Assembly: GCA_907163375.1 (NCBI GenBank)
Contig: CAJQUW010005362.1
Location: 558,001-622,000 of the forward strand
Direction: 5' to 3'
DNA length: 64,000 nt
DNA from: Prostheceraeus crozeri
Taxonomy: Eukaryota; Platyhelminthes; Polycladida; Euryleptidae
Shown: positions 23,842 through 34,915 of the stretch, piece after piece
How positions within the stretch are numbered: the first letter of the stretch is position 1
Layout of the letters: every line of letters begins with the position of its first letter
Program-made: the position numbers and the translations under genes
Notes under the pieces: model-generated
Databases searched by the model: none
Seen by the model: only the letters and a program-made list of their open reading frames with translations
What the model was told of the DNA's origin: nothing

Positions 23842-23875
23842 TATATAAGAACGGGATCGGAAGAGGAATTTCACT
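23842..23875 (+). promoter_or_regulatory. Core promoter: TATA box plus initiator-like motif
   Basis: TATATAAG at 23842-23849, 20 nt of spacer, then TTCACT at 23870-23875, just inside the left repeat array and upstream of the gene at 24527. The same box, spacing and TTCACT occur upstream of PolB. Confidence 0.7.
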
Positions 23876-24526
23876 AAGTTGAGAAACTGACTACAGGTAA
23901 GTCGTTTCTCTTGAGGTCCGATATCGGACTTCTGACTTTACATTGCTGATATCAGCTAAGGTGTCAGACTTACAGGTTAGTCAGTATAGCATGACTGACC
24001 ATTTGATGATAGTAGGCCGAAATCTTCAAACGGCTATAACTTTGCTTCTACAAGTCCTTTAGACTTGATTCAAAAAACATTCGACAGCGTTTGCTATGCT
24101 GAAGGTGACAGACTACTTATAAACGTTTTATGAGTAGTACTAAAATACTGAAAAATTTAAATTAATATTTAATGATAATAATTAAAGTTTTTGAATAAAA
24201 AGCAGTCGTTTATGAGTCTCTGTGACTTGGGTCGTTTCCTCTTGTAAATAACTCCACCGGTTTTCATGTCAAAACTGGGGCCCGGATACCAACACAGTGA
24301 TATGACGCACGCTCTGTCCGATCGAGGTTGGATTTGTGGGTCGAGGCCTTGGAGCTGGGATAAGATCCCCTCTGAGTAATGCCTGTAACGGATTCAAGAG
24401 CTTAACACCCAAACGGTTGCTGACTTGCTATCAAATGTTTGGTGACTTAGTCTTTCAATACATATCAGCAAGTAGTATCCTATAAACACTTGCTATCAAA
24501 TTTTACTCTATCTTTACAGAATTATC

Positions 24527-25717
24527 ATGACGAAAGTGAGTAACGCCAAGATGCTAGTGGGGAAGTGCAGTTGTGGCAAGATTGCTAGATGTAGCGAACT
24601 CAAGAAACATTTAAAAGAAAAAGAGGGGACGATGGGCCATGAGAGGAAAGTGATGTTGAGGTTGTGTGTGTCTTGTCGGAAATGTGTGATGGGGGATGAG
24701 AAGGAATTTATGAAGGCGCATTTGCAGTGTGAGAGTGGGAACATCGGAGAGAAGGGGTTCAAGGCATGGTTTGAGGGAGAGTTGTTGGAGAGGGAAGAGG
24801 TGACAAAGGCGGTGGCAGCGATACAGGACGTGATTGGGGAGAAAGTGGTGAGGAATGCGAGTGAGGGGAGTTCGAGTGATGGGAGTTCGAATGAGGAAGT
24901 TGAGTTGAGAGCGAATATGAAGAAGAAGGATGATGTTGATTTGGATGCGGTGATGGAAGATTTGTTTGGGGACATAGCGGATTTGAAGGAAGAGTGGGAG
25001 GGGGAGGAAGTGGCTAAGCCGATGGCAGCGTCATCGCCACGGCAGCAAGAGGCGTATGACACGGAGGTATTTGTGAGAATGAAGGATCGTGTGATGGCTT
25101 TGGAAAGTAATAATAGAAAAGTTTTGAAGGAGAATGAAGAGCTGAAGGTGAAGGTTGAGGGGTATAGGGCAACAAGGGAAGAGTTGGAGAGCTTGAGAAA
25201 GAAGGAGAAGGAATGGATGGCGGAAAGGAGCGAGTTGATGAGGAAGGCAGGTTTGGTGGAGAGTTTGCAGGCGAGTGTGTCGAGGAAGGATGAAGAGATA
25301 GAGCGGATGCGAAGCGTGGTGAAGGAGACGGAGGAGGTGAAGGTTATTAATAAGAGGTTGACGGGTGAAGTGGAGCGACTGCATGAGCGTTTGAAGTGTC
25401 GAAAAAGGAGAGTGTATGAAGTCCATCTTCCCCTCTTTGAGAACAATGTGTGCGACGCCCCAACCATCACGGATGATCCCAACGTAACACAGCAGTGTTA
25501 TGAGGGCGACGGAGTCCGATGTCTCCACATGAGTATGGACGTTACCGGCCAGCTTGAAGACTTCGTCGTCCGAAAAGTTCGGAAGAAAGTTCCCAGTAAG
25601 CTTCCTCAACATGATCATTTTTGTAGCTCATCTAATCTCCTATTCTTTTTCTTTCAGAGTTTTTGCAGAAGTGAGAGGAGTGTCGGTGGACGGAGAACGA
25701 CCCATGGGCTCTTTTAA
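24527..25717 (+). CDS. Polinton gene: Cys-rich N-terminus plus coiled coil, unknown
   Basis: I do not recognise this gene. The N-terminal about 70 residues are rich in Cys and His (CSCGK, CVSCRKC, HLQC) and could bind zinc. An acidic, Glu/Lys-rich middle follows, then a likely coiled coil at about residues 175-300 (ESNNRKVLKENEELK, RKDEEIERM). A probable 5' UTR intron runs 23897-24519 (CAG/GTAAGT to TTTACAG), placing the ATG 8 nt into the second exon. A possible short intron at 25596-25657 may change the C-terminus, so the end is uncertain. The coding strand is strikingly purine-rich (G and A), unlike the neighbouring Polinton genes. It could be an acquired host-type gene or a structural protein. 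Confidence 0.6.
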   Translation: MTKVSNAKMLVGKCSCGKIARCSELKKHLKEKEGTMGHERKVMLRLCVSCRKCVMGDEKEFMKAHLQCESGNIGEKGFKAWFEGELLEREEVTKAVAAIQDVIGEKVVRNASEGSSSDGSSNEEVELRANMKKKDDVDLDAVMEDLFGDIADLKEEWEGEEVAKPMAASSPRQQEAYDTEVFVRMKDRVMALESNNRKVLKENEELKVKVEGYRATREELESLRKKEKEWMAERSELMRKAGLVESLQASVSRKDEEIERMRSVVKETEEVKVINKRLTGEVERLHERLKCRKRRVYEVHLPLFENNVCDAPTITDDPNVTQQCYEGDGVRCLHMSMDVTGQLEDFVVRKVRKKVPSKLPQHDHFCSSSNLLFFFFQSFCRSERSVGGRRTTHGLF

Positions 25718-25861
25718 GGGCCAACCTTCTAATGCAGCTAAAGCGGTCCCAAGCCCGCCACATATCCTCGGATATGGAATGCAGAGGGGAAGAAAAATAA
25801 TGAATGGAATGAAATGGGAGGACACTCACGCGCCACACGCAACATAACACACTTCTCTCTT

Positions 25862-26470
25862 CCGTAGTCTAACAAGCTCTTTACACATGGATCGCAGTCG
25901 ATTGCTATCCCTGTATCAGAAGTGTAAGCTATCTTAATTTTATTTGATACTATTTCATCTATCATCATCGTCCATATGAAATGTTTTAAGATTTACAAGT
26001 TAGACTAAGCGTGCTACTATTTCCAAATGAAAATGTATACATGGTTAAATCATCCACTTAACCCCATCCGTAGTCTAACAAGCTCTTTACACATGGATCG
26101 CAGTCGATTGCTATCCCTGTATCAGAAGTGTAAGCTATCTTAATTTTATTTGACACTATTTCATCTATCATCATCGTCCATATGAAATGTTTTAAGATTT
26201 ACAAGTTAGACTAAGCGTGCTACTATTTCCAAATGAAAATGTATACATGGTTAAATCATCCACTTAACCCCATCCGTAGTCTAACAAGCTCTTTACACAT
26301 GGATCGCAGTCGATTGCTATCCCTGTATCAGAAGTGTAAGCTATCTTAATTTTATTTGACACTATTTCATCTATCATCATCGTCCATATGAAATGTTTTA
26401 AGATTTACAAGTTAGACTAAGCGTGCTACTATTTCCAAATGAAAATGTATACATGGTTAAATCATCCACT
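25862..26470. repeat. 206-bp tandem repeat, three copies
   Basis: Copies start at 25862, 26068 and 26274, each beginning CCGTAGTCTAACAAGCTC, and are nearly identical (one GATACT/GACACT difference noticed). The third ends near 26470. The array lies between two Polinton genes that point toward each other. Non-coding; function unknown. Confidence 0.95.
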
Positions 26471-26527
26471 GAAGCCCCATTCAAGTACGTCAGTATGAAA
26501 GCAAAGATAATACGAAATAAAAATTTA

Positions 26528-26977
26528 TTATGGCATGTATTTCAAAAGGTCTTCATCGTCAATATCGTCCCAGAGTCTGGCTTCACATAGATAACAAAAA
26601 CAGTTCAGTTGCTTTAATCGTTCTTCCACTGCGAGCCTCACTTTATCAATATACTCCCACTCTGCCATAGTTCGTGGCTGGGAGTTAGGGGTGTACCACT
26701 CCCATAATTGGTGGAGGAATTTCGTGCTGTTGATCTCCATCACATCGTCAGTATCGTACTGGAGATACTTCCACCTCACGCCTGTTAAGTCGGGACACTC
26801 CTTCTCACATACACTCTCCTCTTCCTCATCCGCTGGTAATGATAACTTCCTGATATCGTCCAGTTGGTACACCTTCTCCACCTTCGCCTTTCTTGGAGCG
26901 TTTGGTGTAACGAGCGCCTTTGGTGTTGAGCATGGAGAAGAGAATTTTGTGTTTGATGTTGTCGGAGGGCTTGTCAT
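26528..26977 (-). CDS. Polinton gene: small acidic protein, unknown
   Basis: 149 codons from a clear ATG. The first about 30 residues are Ser/Thr/Pro-rich and probably disordered. The remainder is acidic, with a Cys pair in CFCYLCEARLWDDID near the C-terminus and an earlier Cys pair (ESVCEKECPD). No known domain recognised. It is transcribed divergently from PolB; about 275 bp separate the two start codons, with a TATA box between them. Regular codon use and the intact frame support a real gene. Confidence 0.6.
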   Translation of the reverse strand: MTSPPTTSNTKFSSPCSTPKALVTPNAPRKAKVEKVYQLDDIRKLSLPADEEEESVCEKECPDLTGVRWKYLQYDTDDVMEINSTKFLHQLWEWYTPNSQPRTMAEWEYIDKVRLAVEERLKQLNCFCYLCEARLWDDIDDEDLLKYMP

Positions 26978-27074
26978 GTTGACTGTGAATAATGACTTTG
27001 AAATGTTTTCTAATTCTTAAGTATCAACAAGCAACCAATCAGAATGAACATCCAATGAATGAAGAGAATGAAAG

Positions 27075-27108
27075 TATATAAGCAAAGTGACATCCGTATC
27101 ATTTCACT
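27075..27108 (+). promoter_or_regulatory. PolB core promoter: TATA box plus initiator-like motif
   Basis: TATATAAG at 27075-27082, exactly 20 nt of spacer, TTCACT at 27103-27108. This duplicates the layout at 23842. The predicted transcript start would leave a 5' UTR of about 145 nt before the ATG at 27252. Confidence 0.72.
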
Positions 27109-27251
27109 CTGTCTTTGAGACGCATAAGTGAACTGTTGTCTAGCGAATTCTGTATTTGAGGCGTACAAGTGAACTGCTCTTTAGTGAATTCCAAATTTGA
27201 GTGAAGTCTCTATCTTGTTCAAGTATCAAGCTTAAACATAATTTCGTTCAA

Positions 27252-30200
27252 ATGGTAAGTTGAAAATTTCCTCTCTCATCTCCCTCAAACGTGTGGCTAA
27301 TAGCATCTTCCTCAATTTCAGGCATCAACTTCATCACCAACACCCTCCCTTCTCGAGGAAAGTTTAGAGTTGTTGAGTCAAGGTAGGTTGTAACAATATA
27401 CTGACACTTGAACAGAGATGAAAGAATGATTTCTCTTTCAGGTGATACCAGTTCCATCTCGTGCGAGTCCATATCAACATTGTCGCGGGAATGCGACGAT
27501 CGGCAATGTGCTGACTGTGGACACATCTTCACGAGGAAGCGTGATCTCACCCGACACATCAAGCGAGGTGTTTGTCAACCTAAGCCGGCATCAATCTCCG
27601 AAGGTAGGGATGATTCTGTTAACGATGTCTCCTTTTCTTGCGACTTGTGCGCTCAGTCTTTCGAGACACGTTTTGAACTATCTTCGCACAGACTTCAACA
27701 TACACACGCGAACGATACCTACACCAACGGTACCTCCTCTATCCGACTCACTGAAGTGTCCATAAATAATTTAGTGAGGAACTACCAGATGGACTCCTCA
27801 GAAACCATTGCTAACTTTGAGGAATGTTTTCATCAAAATTCATCATTGATAGAAGCGCTCTTCAACAATTTAGACAATTTTAGGATGAAGGCGCTCATCT
27901 ATCTTAAAATAAAATATGTAAAAATCGACCACCATACTGGACAAATAATAGAGAGGTTGGAGTTTCACATACCCTCCTCTCCTGCAACCGAAGTTGTAGA
28001 CTGTGAGTCTTGGATAAATTTTCATATCCAAGGGTTAAAATTAAATATAGATAAATTTAACGAGCGTGATAGTGGACTCGTTTTTGATGGTATTGAGACC
28101 GCCATGATTAAAATCAGTTTATTAGGAAATCATAGTGGTCGAGGCTCCTTTAAACTTCCGAAAAATTTAAGAAATAAAGCAGCAGTCATTTCTGTAGATT
28201 GCGAATCGCAATGTTTTAAGTATGCCGTCCTCTCCATTCTCCACTATAATGATGTGCAGAATAGTCGATACCGCAAGAGTAAGTATCAACAGTGGGAGAA
28301 TGAATTAAACTTCGATGACTGTAATAGTGACGATATGAAAATTAAAGATATAGAAAAATTTGAAAAATTGAACAACATCAAAATAGTTCTCCATGTTTGG
28401 GAAAAAGGATTGAAGGGTGTGCGCTACAACTCGCGTTCGAGTTGTTATGAACGTACAGTAAACCTGTTATTAGTAAAACAGGATGATAGTGAGGAATGGC
28501 ACTACTGCGGTATTCCCAAAATCTCTCGCTTATACCACCACTTAGAAAACTCTAGTAGAGAGTTATATTACTGCGACAGATGTATTCGCCACTTTAGGAG
28601 GAAAACTAAATTTGAAACTCATTACGAATGGTGTAAGCGAGGTAAACTGCAAATGGAGCGCATGCCCAAAGATAAGGAGTTTTCATATAGAGAGAATGGT
28701 GATGAATTAAGTCCTCTTCGTGTCATCTATGCTGACATCGAATGTTATATCGATGATAACATCCATCGACCAGCAGCCATTTCCTGCTATGAAGTATGGC
28801 ATGATCACTTTAGGGGTAGGCAAAATAAAATGCGCGTCTGGCAAGGTGAGGATTGTATTTACCAATTCCTACAATTCCTCGAACAGGCTGTAAAATTTCA
28901 ACAAAAACATGATGGTGAACTCTATCGCAGATCATTGCATATGACAGCAGATGATCAAGCAAAATTTGATAGTTGCAACATTTGCCCCAAATGTAGGAAA
29001 ACATTTGACGATGATAAGATTAAGAAAGTGCGCGACCATGATCACATCACTGCTAAATTTAGAAACGCACTCTGTTCAAAATGCAATTTTTCACTTAGGA
29101 TGAAACGGCGTACATTACCCGTCATTTTCCATAATTTCAAGGGCTACGACAGCCATATGATAATAAAAGGAGGTTTAGGTCAAATGAAAGAGTGGAAGCT
29201 TGATGTAATAGCGCAAACGAGAGAGAAGTTTATGGCCATGACAGCAAAAGTGCCTGTCGATAAAACTAAAGAAAATAAGACGGTCTATTTTGATATAAAA
29301 TTTTTAGATTCCTACCAATTTATGACTGCTTCACTGGCCTCTCTCGTGCAAAATCTAAAGTCTCTTCCACTAACACAAAATCTTAAGAAACAATACCCAA
29401 ATCTAACCGATGAAGTCATCACACGGAAAGGAGTCTTTCCATATGCATATTTTGATGCGATTAGTAAACTCGGCGAGACTTCTCTTCCGCCCATAGATAA
29501 ATTTAAAAATGATTTGACCGGCGCAGAATGTAAGACCGAAGATTATGATCATGCACAAGATGCATGGATAAAATTTGACTGCCATACATTTGGCGAATAT
29601 ATGATTGCCTACCTTAAGTTAGATGTATTTTTGCTGGCTGATGTATTTCAGGAGTTTCGACGAGTGGCATTAGAAGAAGATAAGTTAGATCCCGTCCACT
29701 TTGTCAGTCTGCCAGCCATGTCATTTAAGTCTGCTTTTAAAATGACTGGTGAGACCATTCATCTCTTACAAGATCCAGAGATGTATAATTTATTTGAGCG
29801 AGGAATTCGCGGTGGTCTCACATTTGTAAATAAACATAGGTTAAAATCTGAAACAGTAGGCAATGACCAGACTCATCTGAAGTATTATGACCAAAATAAT
29901 TTGTATGGTAGTTCATTATCCAAACCGCTACCTCACTCTGAGTTTAGCTGGTTAGATGATAGTGATATTCAACATTTCTCCAACCCTTCTAACATACTAG
30001 CAATTCCAGATGAAGGTGATTGGGGATATTATTTTGAGATAGATCTAATCTATCCAAATAATATTAAACATAAAACCGTAGATTTTCCACTCGCACCCGA
30101 ATCAGGTGAAGTGAGTAAAGATATGTTTTCCGACTTTATGAAACAATTTCATAAAGATTTAGAATCATGTGGACAACCCGACTATAAGCCTTGTCGCAAA

Positions 30201-31238
30201 CTTTTACTCACCCAGTATGATAAAGAAAACTATCTAGTCCACTTTAGCATCTTAAAATTTTATTTAGAAATGGGTATGATTTTAAAAAGAGTTCACCGCA
30301 TTATTAAATTTAGACAGAAAGCCTTCCTCAAGCCATATATTGATAGCAACAGCCAGAAACGTGCACTAGCCCAAAATAACTTTGAAAAAGATTTTTATAA
30401 ATATAAGAACAACAGTCTATTTGGTAAGACGATGGAGGATGTTAGAAAGCGCGTAAACTACAAACTAGTTAATGATGATCAAAAGTATCACAAATTGACC
30501 TCATCACCTCTATTCATCGATAGAGACATTATCGATGAGGACCTTATAGGTGTTAAAATGATAAAATCTGAAGTTGAGTTGTGCAAACCCATCTATATTG
30601 GTCAAGCTGTACTAGATTATTCTAAGCTTGAAATGTACCAACTCTTTTATAAAATACTAAAACCATGTCCTCTCGTAAAAGAGGTTCGTTTGTTGGGTGG
30701 TGATACAGATAGTTTCTTCTTAGGTATTACCACTCAAAAAGATTTAAATTTCAATGAAGTAGGAAAATCTTTGGAAAGATATTTTGATACATCAAATTAT
30801 CCTGCTGATCATCCACTCTACTCCATCAAAAATAAGGCAAAACTTGGCTGCTTTAAGGATGAGACAGCAGGGAAGGAAATAGATGAAATGATTCTCCTCC
30901 GTCCAAAAATGTATTCTATGAAATTAAAGGATAGTGATGATAGCATTAAGCGCGCTAAAGGCATATCAAAATCCATTGTGCAAAATATGAAACATAAGAA
31001 TTTCAGGAAAGCCTATAGAAATAAAAATATAACGTTTGTCAATATGACAATCTTAAAATCTAAGTCGCATGAGATCAAAACTCATACTTTTAGGAAACGG
31101 GCGCTTTCAGCATGGGAGGATAAGAGGTGCTGGTTAGAACACAACATATCTCTTCCACATGGACATCCTGACACAAACATACCACCACCCAAAAGAATTA
31201 AACTCACACTACCACATTCAGGAGACGTCTTAGCATAA
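27252..31238 (+). CDS. PolB: Protein-primed DNA polymerase B
   Basis: Replicative polymerase of the Polinton. Residues are numbered from the open frame at 27408. Two C2H2-type fingers (34-57, 78-100) come first, then an N-terminal domain (about 117-245) and a Cys/His domain with QCF (269) and EWHYC (363-367), resembling papain-like folds seen in related polymerases. A third finger (388-409) follows. The exonuclease has DIE (443-445), an inserted HNH/endonuclease VII-like zinc motif (CPKC, DHDHIT, CSKCN), NFKGYD (576-581) and YLKLD (735-739). The polymerase has motif A DQNNLYG (828), motif B NNSLFGK (1001), motif C DTDS (1099) and KMY (1167). The gene appears spliced near its 5' end: GT-AG introns at 27255-27321 and 27383-27441 with an ATG-only first exon. 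The frame looks whole. Confidence 0.96.
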
Positions 31239-31443
31239 TCATCCTTAACTTAGTATTTTGATGTTGATTTCTGTAGATAAACATTGTTGTTTTATGTATC
31301 GCATGAGATTGTTTTTTCCTTGTGAATATGTGTCCACATCTGTACATTCCCCATGTGATGACTTTTCCACTGAAAGACATTTTTCCTATCCCTGTATATT
31401 TCCACCCTTCACGAAGTAAAAAGACTTTTTGTATATAACAATG

Positions 31444-31528
31444 TTTATTGAAGTGCGCTCATGTATATATTTTCAGTGGATGTTGTATAAAGTCTGTTGC
31501 TTCACATTCATGTACATATTTCAATAAA
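31444..31528. terminator. Overlapping convergent poly(A) signals
   Basis: AATAAA on the plus strand at 31523-31528 for PolB, and AATAAA on the minus strand at 31444-31449 for the gene starting at 33064. The two transcripts should overlap at their 3' ends by about 100 nt. Confidence 0.6.
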
Positions 31529-31543
31529 CATATCACAATGACT

Positions 31544-33064
31544 TCACTTTGTTTTCCGAAACACTAACGTTATGAGGGATTTAGTATCTTTCACATGGAT
31601 GCACTCTTGTAAACCATTGGTAATTTTGATAGCAATAGAGGGTATAGTTTGTTTGACGACGGGATGATAGAAAATAGATTCAAACATCTTCTCGACTATT
31701 CCATATGAAGCGTCTTTATCATGAATGAAATCACGTAAAATGTATTCTTTTTTCTCACCAACAGAAATAGGTAGAATCAAATCACTTTGAATGTAAAGGT
31801 GCTGTTCATGTTTATCAAGTGTCATTGGTGTTTCTATACCAATCGTATGCGCAGCAGCAAACACTGTTTGTAGCATTGAAAAACCAAAGAGTTTTTTCAA
31901 ATTTTTACTCAATTGACATTGAATGTCATCACCCAGTTTCAGAACAACGCGTTGATTTTCAATTGAAAACGAAATGTGGTGTGTCTTTGCATCATATTTA
32001 CTTTTCATCACATGCTTCAACTTCTGTTGTATATAAGGATTTACTACATGAATGAAGCTTTCAACTGTATGATATAGACGCGGCATTATATTGATAGCAA
32101 CTTTAGATTCTTCATAAGACTGGTAAATTTTCTTGATGCGATCGCCATAGATGTCCACCCACCATTCATCATTAACTGAATCAGCTTTAGTGTGATATTC
32201 ATGAGAAGCATACACCACACCGCTTCCAATAATAGGTGTATAATGTCTTACAAAATGACGCAAGGTTGGAGAGAAATAAACTGTAAGTTTGTCATTATAT
32301 TTCTGAATAACCAACTTATTTTTGTCCGCCATAATTTTCTCTCCATACTTCTTACCCACAGTCTCATTCCATCGTTTTACTAACTCAATAAGTGATAAAG
32401 GTTGAACACCACGCTTTTTCAAAATGATGCGTTCTTCGCATTCTACAACATCTTCATCAAATATTTTAAATCTATAATGAAATTTGTTGATTCGATTTGA
32501 ATAAACTTTTCTAACATTTGCAGTAGCAATTGACGTTAGATGTAGTCCATGACCAAAACCGAGATGCGGATAGAATTCACTATCCAACCTCAGCGTAAGA
32601 CCTTTAGTAAAAGAATGAAAGCGGAGGAACTGTCTCCCACTCCAATGATAGATAGTAAACTCATAAGCTTTCTGATTTTTATTCTTCATGATGGAAGTAT
32701 TACCACTGTTGAATGCCTTAATAATTTTCTCATTCCCAAATGGCTCATAAGAATCTGATTTTATCTGAATCCATTCATAGTTCCACTTTCCATCTGATGT
32801 TAAATTGTATGGGAACTGAAATGCATTATTCATCGTTATTCCATCATGGGTACGAGGAGTTAATATCATTTCTTCCAAATCATTCACATTCTGAATATTG
32901 CTATCATAGCAAATACTAGAAACGCCAACCTCCCATTCACCTTCTAAATGCAGTGGGCGATTTAATTCTACTCGATAGTCTGATGGTTTATTTTTGGGAA
33001 ATTTATTCATAGAAGCATTACTGGGCAAGTAGATTAGAAACGAGTCCTTATTTTCACTTTCCAT
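31544..33064 (-). CDS. Polinton probable virion structural protein, paralog A
   Basis: About 506 codons from the likely ATG at 33064 (an upstream ATG at 33094 is in frame). The N-terminus has the pattern FLIYLPSNASMNKFP, then a short gap, then LEGEWEVGVSSI. This is a signature I recall from large Polinton proteins of many invertebrates, whose role is not settled; I infer a capsid-associated or spike-like protein. A second recognisable block near the C-terminal third (VAINIMPRLYHTVESF, then KNLKKLFGF) is shared with the adjacent gene. The gene converges on PolB. Confidence 0.75.
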   Translation of the reverse strand: MESENKDSFLIYLPSNASMNKFPKNKPSDYRVELNRPLHLEGEWEVGVSSICYDSNIQNVNDLEEMILTPRTHDGITMNNAFQFPYNLTSDGKWNYEWIQIKSDSYEPFGNEKIIKAFNSGNTSIMKNKNQKAYEFTIYHWSGRQFLRFHSFTKGLTLRLDSEFYPHLGFGHGLHLTSIATANVRKVYSNRINKFHYRFKIFDEDVVECEERIILKKRGVQPLSLIELVKRWNETVGKKYGEKIMADKNKLVIQKYNDKLTVYFSPTLRHFVRHYTPIIGSGVVYASHEYHTKADSVNDEWWVDIYGDRIKKIYQSYEESKVAINIMPRLYHTVESFIHVVNPYIQQKLKHVMKSKYDAKTHHISFSIENQRVVLKLGDDIQCQLSKNLKKLFGFSMLQTVFAAAHTIGIETPMTLDKHEQHLYIQSDLILPISVGEKKEYILRDFIHDKDASYGIVEKMFESIFYHPVVKQTIPSIAIKITNGLQECIHVKDTKSLITLVFRKTK

Positions 33065-33103
33065 ATTATTCACATTGGAAAAATATATTAGCATACGTTT
33101 GCA

Positions 33104-34501
33104 TTAACTCTTCATTCGGAAATGGAGTGTAATACTTGTCACAGCATCTTTATGAAAAGGAATCAACGCACCAGCATCATCATAAATGGCAATATCAATT
33201 TGTGGGATGTAGTTTGATTTCAGCTTTGTATAATGCACTTTCTTGAAAGTATGCTCAGATAAAATACTGCAGCTTTTTGGCTGGTATGGTATCATTGCTA
33301 GCAATGGAGCTTCAACATCTCCCACACGTACATCTTCACCAATATTGGAATATATCTGAAAATAGTTAATACGACGCGATAGCGACATGTCTGCGCTAGC
33401 TTTGGTTACAGTACCACTTTTAAAGATATTTTGATCAAAACCCAAAATGTCCATTAGAGTTTTATCCATAATTAGTTCAATACCTTTTCCATTTATAGTG
33501 AGAGACAAAGTACCTTCTTTTTCAGAAAATGAAATATGTTGCTCATTAATCACTTCATTTAAATAATCTACAACCAATTTAACCGAAGTAATAATGCGAG
33601 GCATCAACACTCTTGTTTCATGTAAGAAACCACCAAAAGGCTCTACACACTTTCTGTATAAAGATACGGCCCATTCTGTATCAAATTGATTTGGCCTTTC
33701 ACATGGTAAATGTTGCATATCAGATTTTCCATGAACAGCTGCAGAACGATGTCGTAAGAACTGATGAAAATCTTTTGAACAAACTAATACTAGATCATCA
33801 TCATTTAATTTGCTTATTGCAATATGATTAGATGATTTGATATAAGTCAATGTTGCCACTTGTTTACCATCAACTCGAAGGAGATAATTAAATTTCTTCA
33901 ATAATGTTTCAGGAGTCATGTTTGTCTTTCTTGGCTTAATCACAATCTTCTTCACTAACGTCTTCTCATTTCTTGGAATAAGATCTACATAATAAGCTTC
34001 CTCTCGATATATTAACTGTTTATGACCACTTATGTGGTAATTAACGTTAAAATTATCATAGCTTGTTAAGGCGCTAGCGAGGTAGCCTAAATCATTTCTT
34101 AAACTTGGACTTAAACCAACAATCCAATCTTTCTCAACTACATGATGTACATAATTATAATCATCATTGTGCGGAGTAAATTGGACAATATGTTTACACG
34201 CTTTATTCAAGAAATCATATATAAACTTTTTACATGATAAGAGATCTTTCTTTGACCACTGTGGAATGTATACTCGGCACCCCTTTTCACATTGATAAGC
34301 AGCTGTACGCCTCATATTAATAGTCATCACCTCATGATCAAAAGTATAGACACAGTTGCTATAAACAAGTTGAGTGACACCCACTTCCCAATTCCCATTT
34401 AGCTGTTGTGCATGATCAATGGGAGTAGAAAAGAGTGCGGCTCGATTGCTAGTAAATCTCTTTGTAGCCGCATTGCTAAGCAAAATATGATAAAACGACA
34501 T
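33104..34501 (-). CDS. Polinton probable virion structural protein, paralog B
   Basis: About 465 codons from the likely ATG at 34501 (34522 also possible). Tandem paralog of the gene at 31544-33064: LLSNAATKRFTSN, then LNGNWEVGVTQL at the N-terminus, and ETRVLMPRIITSVKLVVDYL with LMDILGF in the C-terminal third align with the neighbour, but overall identity is low. The duplication is therefore old. Its start codon lies only 35 bp from the divergent gene at 34537. Confidence 0.75.
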   Translation of the reverse strand: MSFYHILLSNAATKRFTSNRAALFSTPIDHAQQLNGNWEVGVTQLVYSNCVYTFDHEVMTINMRRTAAYQCEKGCRVYIPQWSKKDLLSCKKFIYDFLNKACKHIVQFTPHNDDYNYVHHVVEKDWIVGLSPSLRNDLGYLASALTSYDNFNVNYHISGHKQLIYREEAYYVDLIPRNEKTLVKKIVIKPRKTNMTPETLLKKFNYLLRVDGKQVATLTYIKSSNHIAISKLNDDDLVLVCSKDFHQFLRHRSAAVHGKSDMQHLPCERPNQFDTEWAVSLYRKCVEPFGGFLHETRVLMPRIITSVKLVVDYLNEVINEQHISFSEKEGTLSLTINGKGIELIMDKTLMDILGFDQNIFKSGTVTKASADMSLSRRINYFQIYSNIGEDVRVGDVEAPLLAMIPYQPKSCSILSEHTFKKVHYTKLKSNYIPQIDIAIYDDAGALIPFHKDAVTSITLHFRMKS

Positions 34502-34536
34502 TTTTATATTGCTAATCTGCAACTTTGCATAACATC

Positions 34537-34893
34537 ATGAAGACTTGGATTTTGGACTCTCTACAATATATCAGAGTTGATCGTGATGGAAACGTACATT
34601 TCAAAAATTCTCATGGTCATACATCAAGAGGAATTACATTAACATGGCGACAATTTGTCAACCTCAATGATATCATGAGGGATTTGGAATATTTTGAAAC
34701 ATTAAGATTCATCTCCTTGGGTGATCAAGTTTGGCTTCAACATTACAGAAATGAAATTCAAATCTACCATTCTCATTCCGCAAACTGTTTCTCATTTCGC
34801 AAATACAATTGGGAGAAGTATAGAAGATACATACATCGCTCCATCATGACATTTATTCGTCGTGAGTTCATCGCCCTACTATGCAAATCTTAA
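34537..34893 (+). CDS. PC4-like small protein, copy 1
   Basis: About 118 codons from ATG at 34537 (34525 in frame upstream). A beta-rich start (YIRVDRDGNVHFKN) leads to RGITLTWRQFVNLNDIM, which resembles the strand-turn-helix signature of the transcription coactivator PC4/p15 (KGISLTPEQWxxLK). Then come a second set of strands (GDQVWLQHY, EIQIYHSH) and a basic C-terminal helix. PC4-fold proteins bind single-stranded or melted DNA and help transcription; that function here is inference. Tandem duplicate at 34916. Confidence 0.5.
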   Translation: MKTWILDSLQYIRVDRDGNVHFKNSHGHTSRGITLTWRQFVNLNDIMRDLEYFETLRFISLGDQVWLQHYRNEIQIYHSHSANCFSFRKYNWEKYRRYIHRSIMTFIRREFIALLCKS

Positions 34894-34915
34894 TCAGATA
34901 TGATTACCACGCACC

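Noticed and set aside
24514-25482. 322-codon minus-strand frame opposite the coiled-coil gene
   Set aside because: Ser/Leu-rich shadow of the purine-rich plus-strand gene, lacking its own features.
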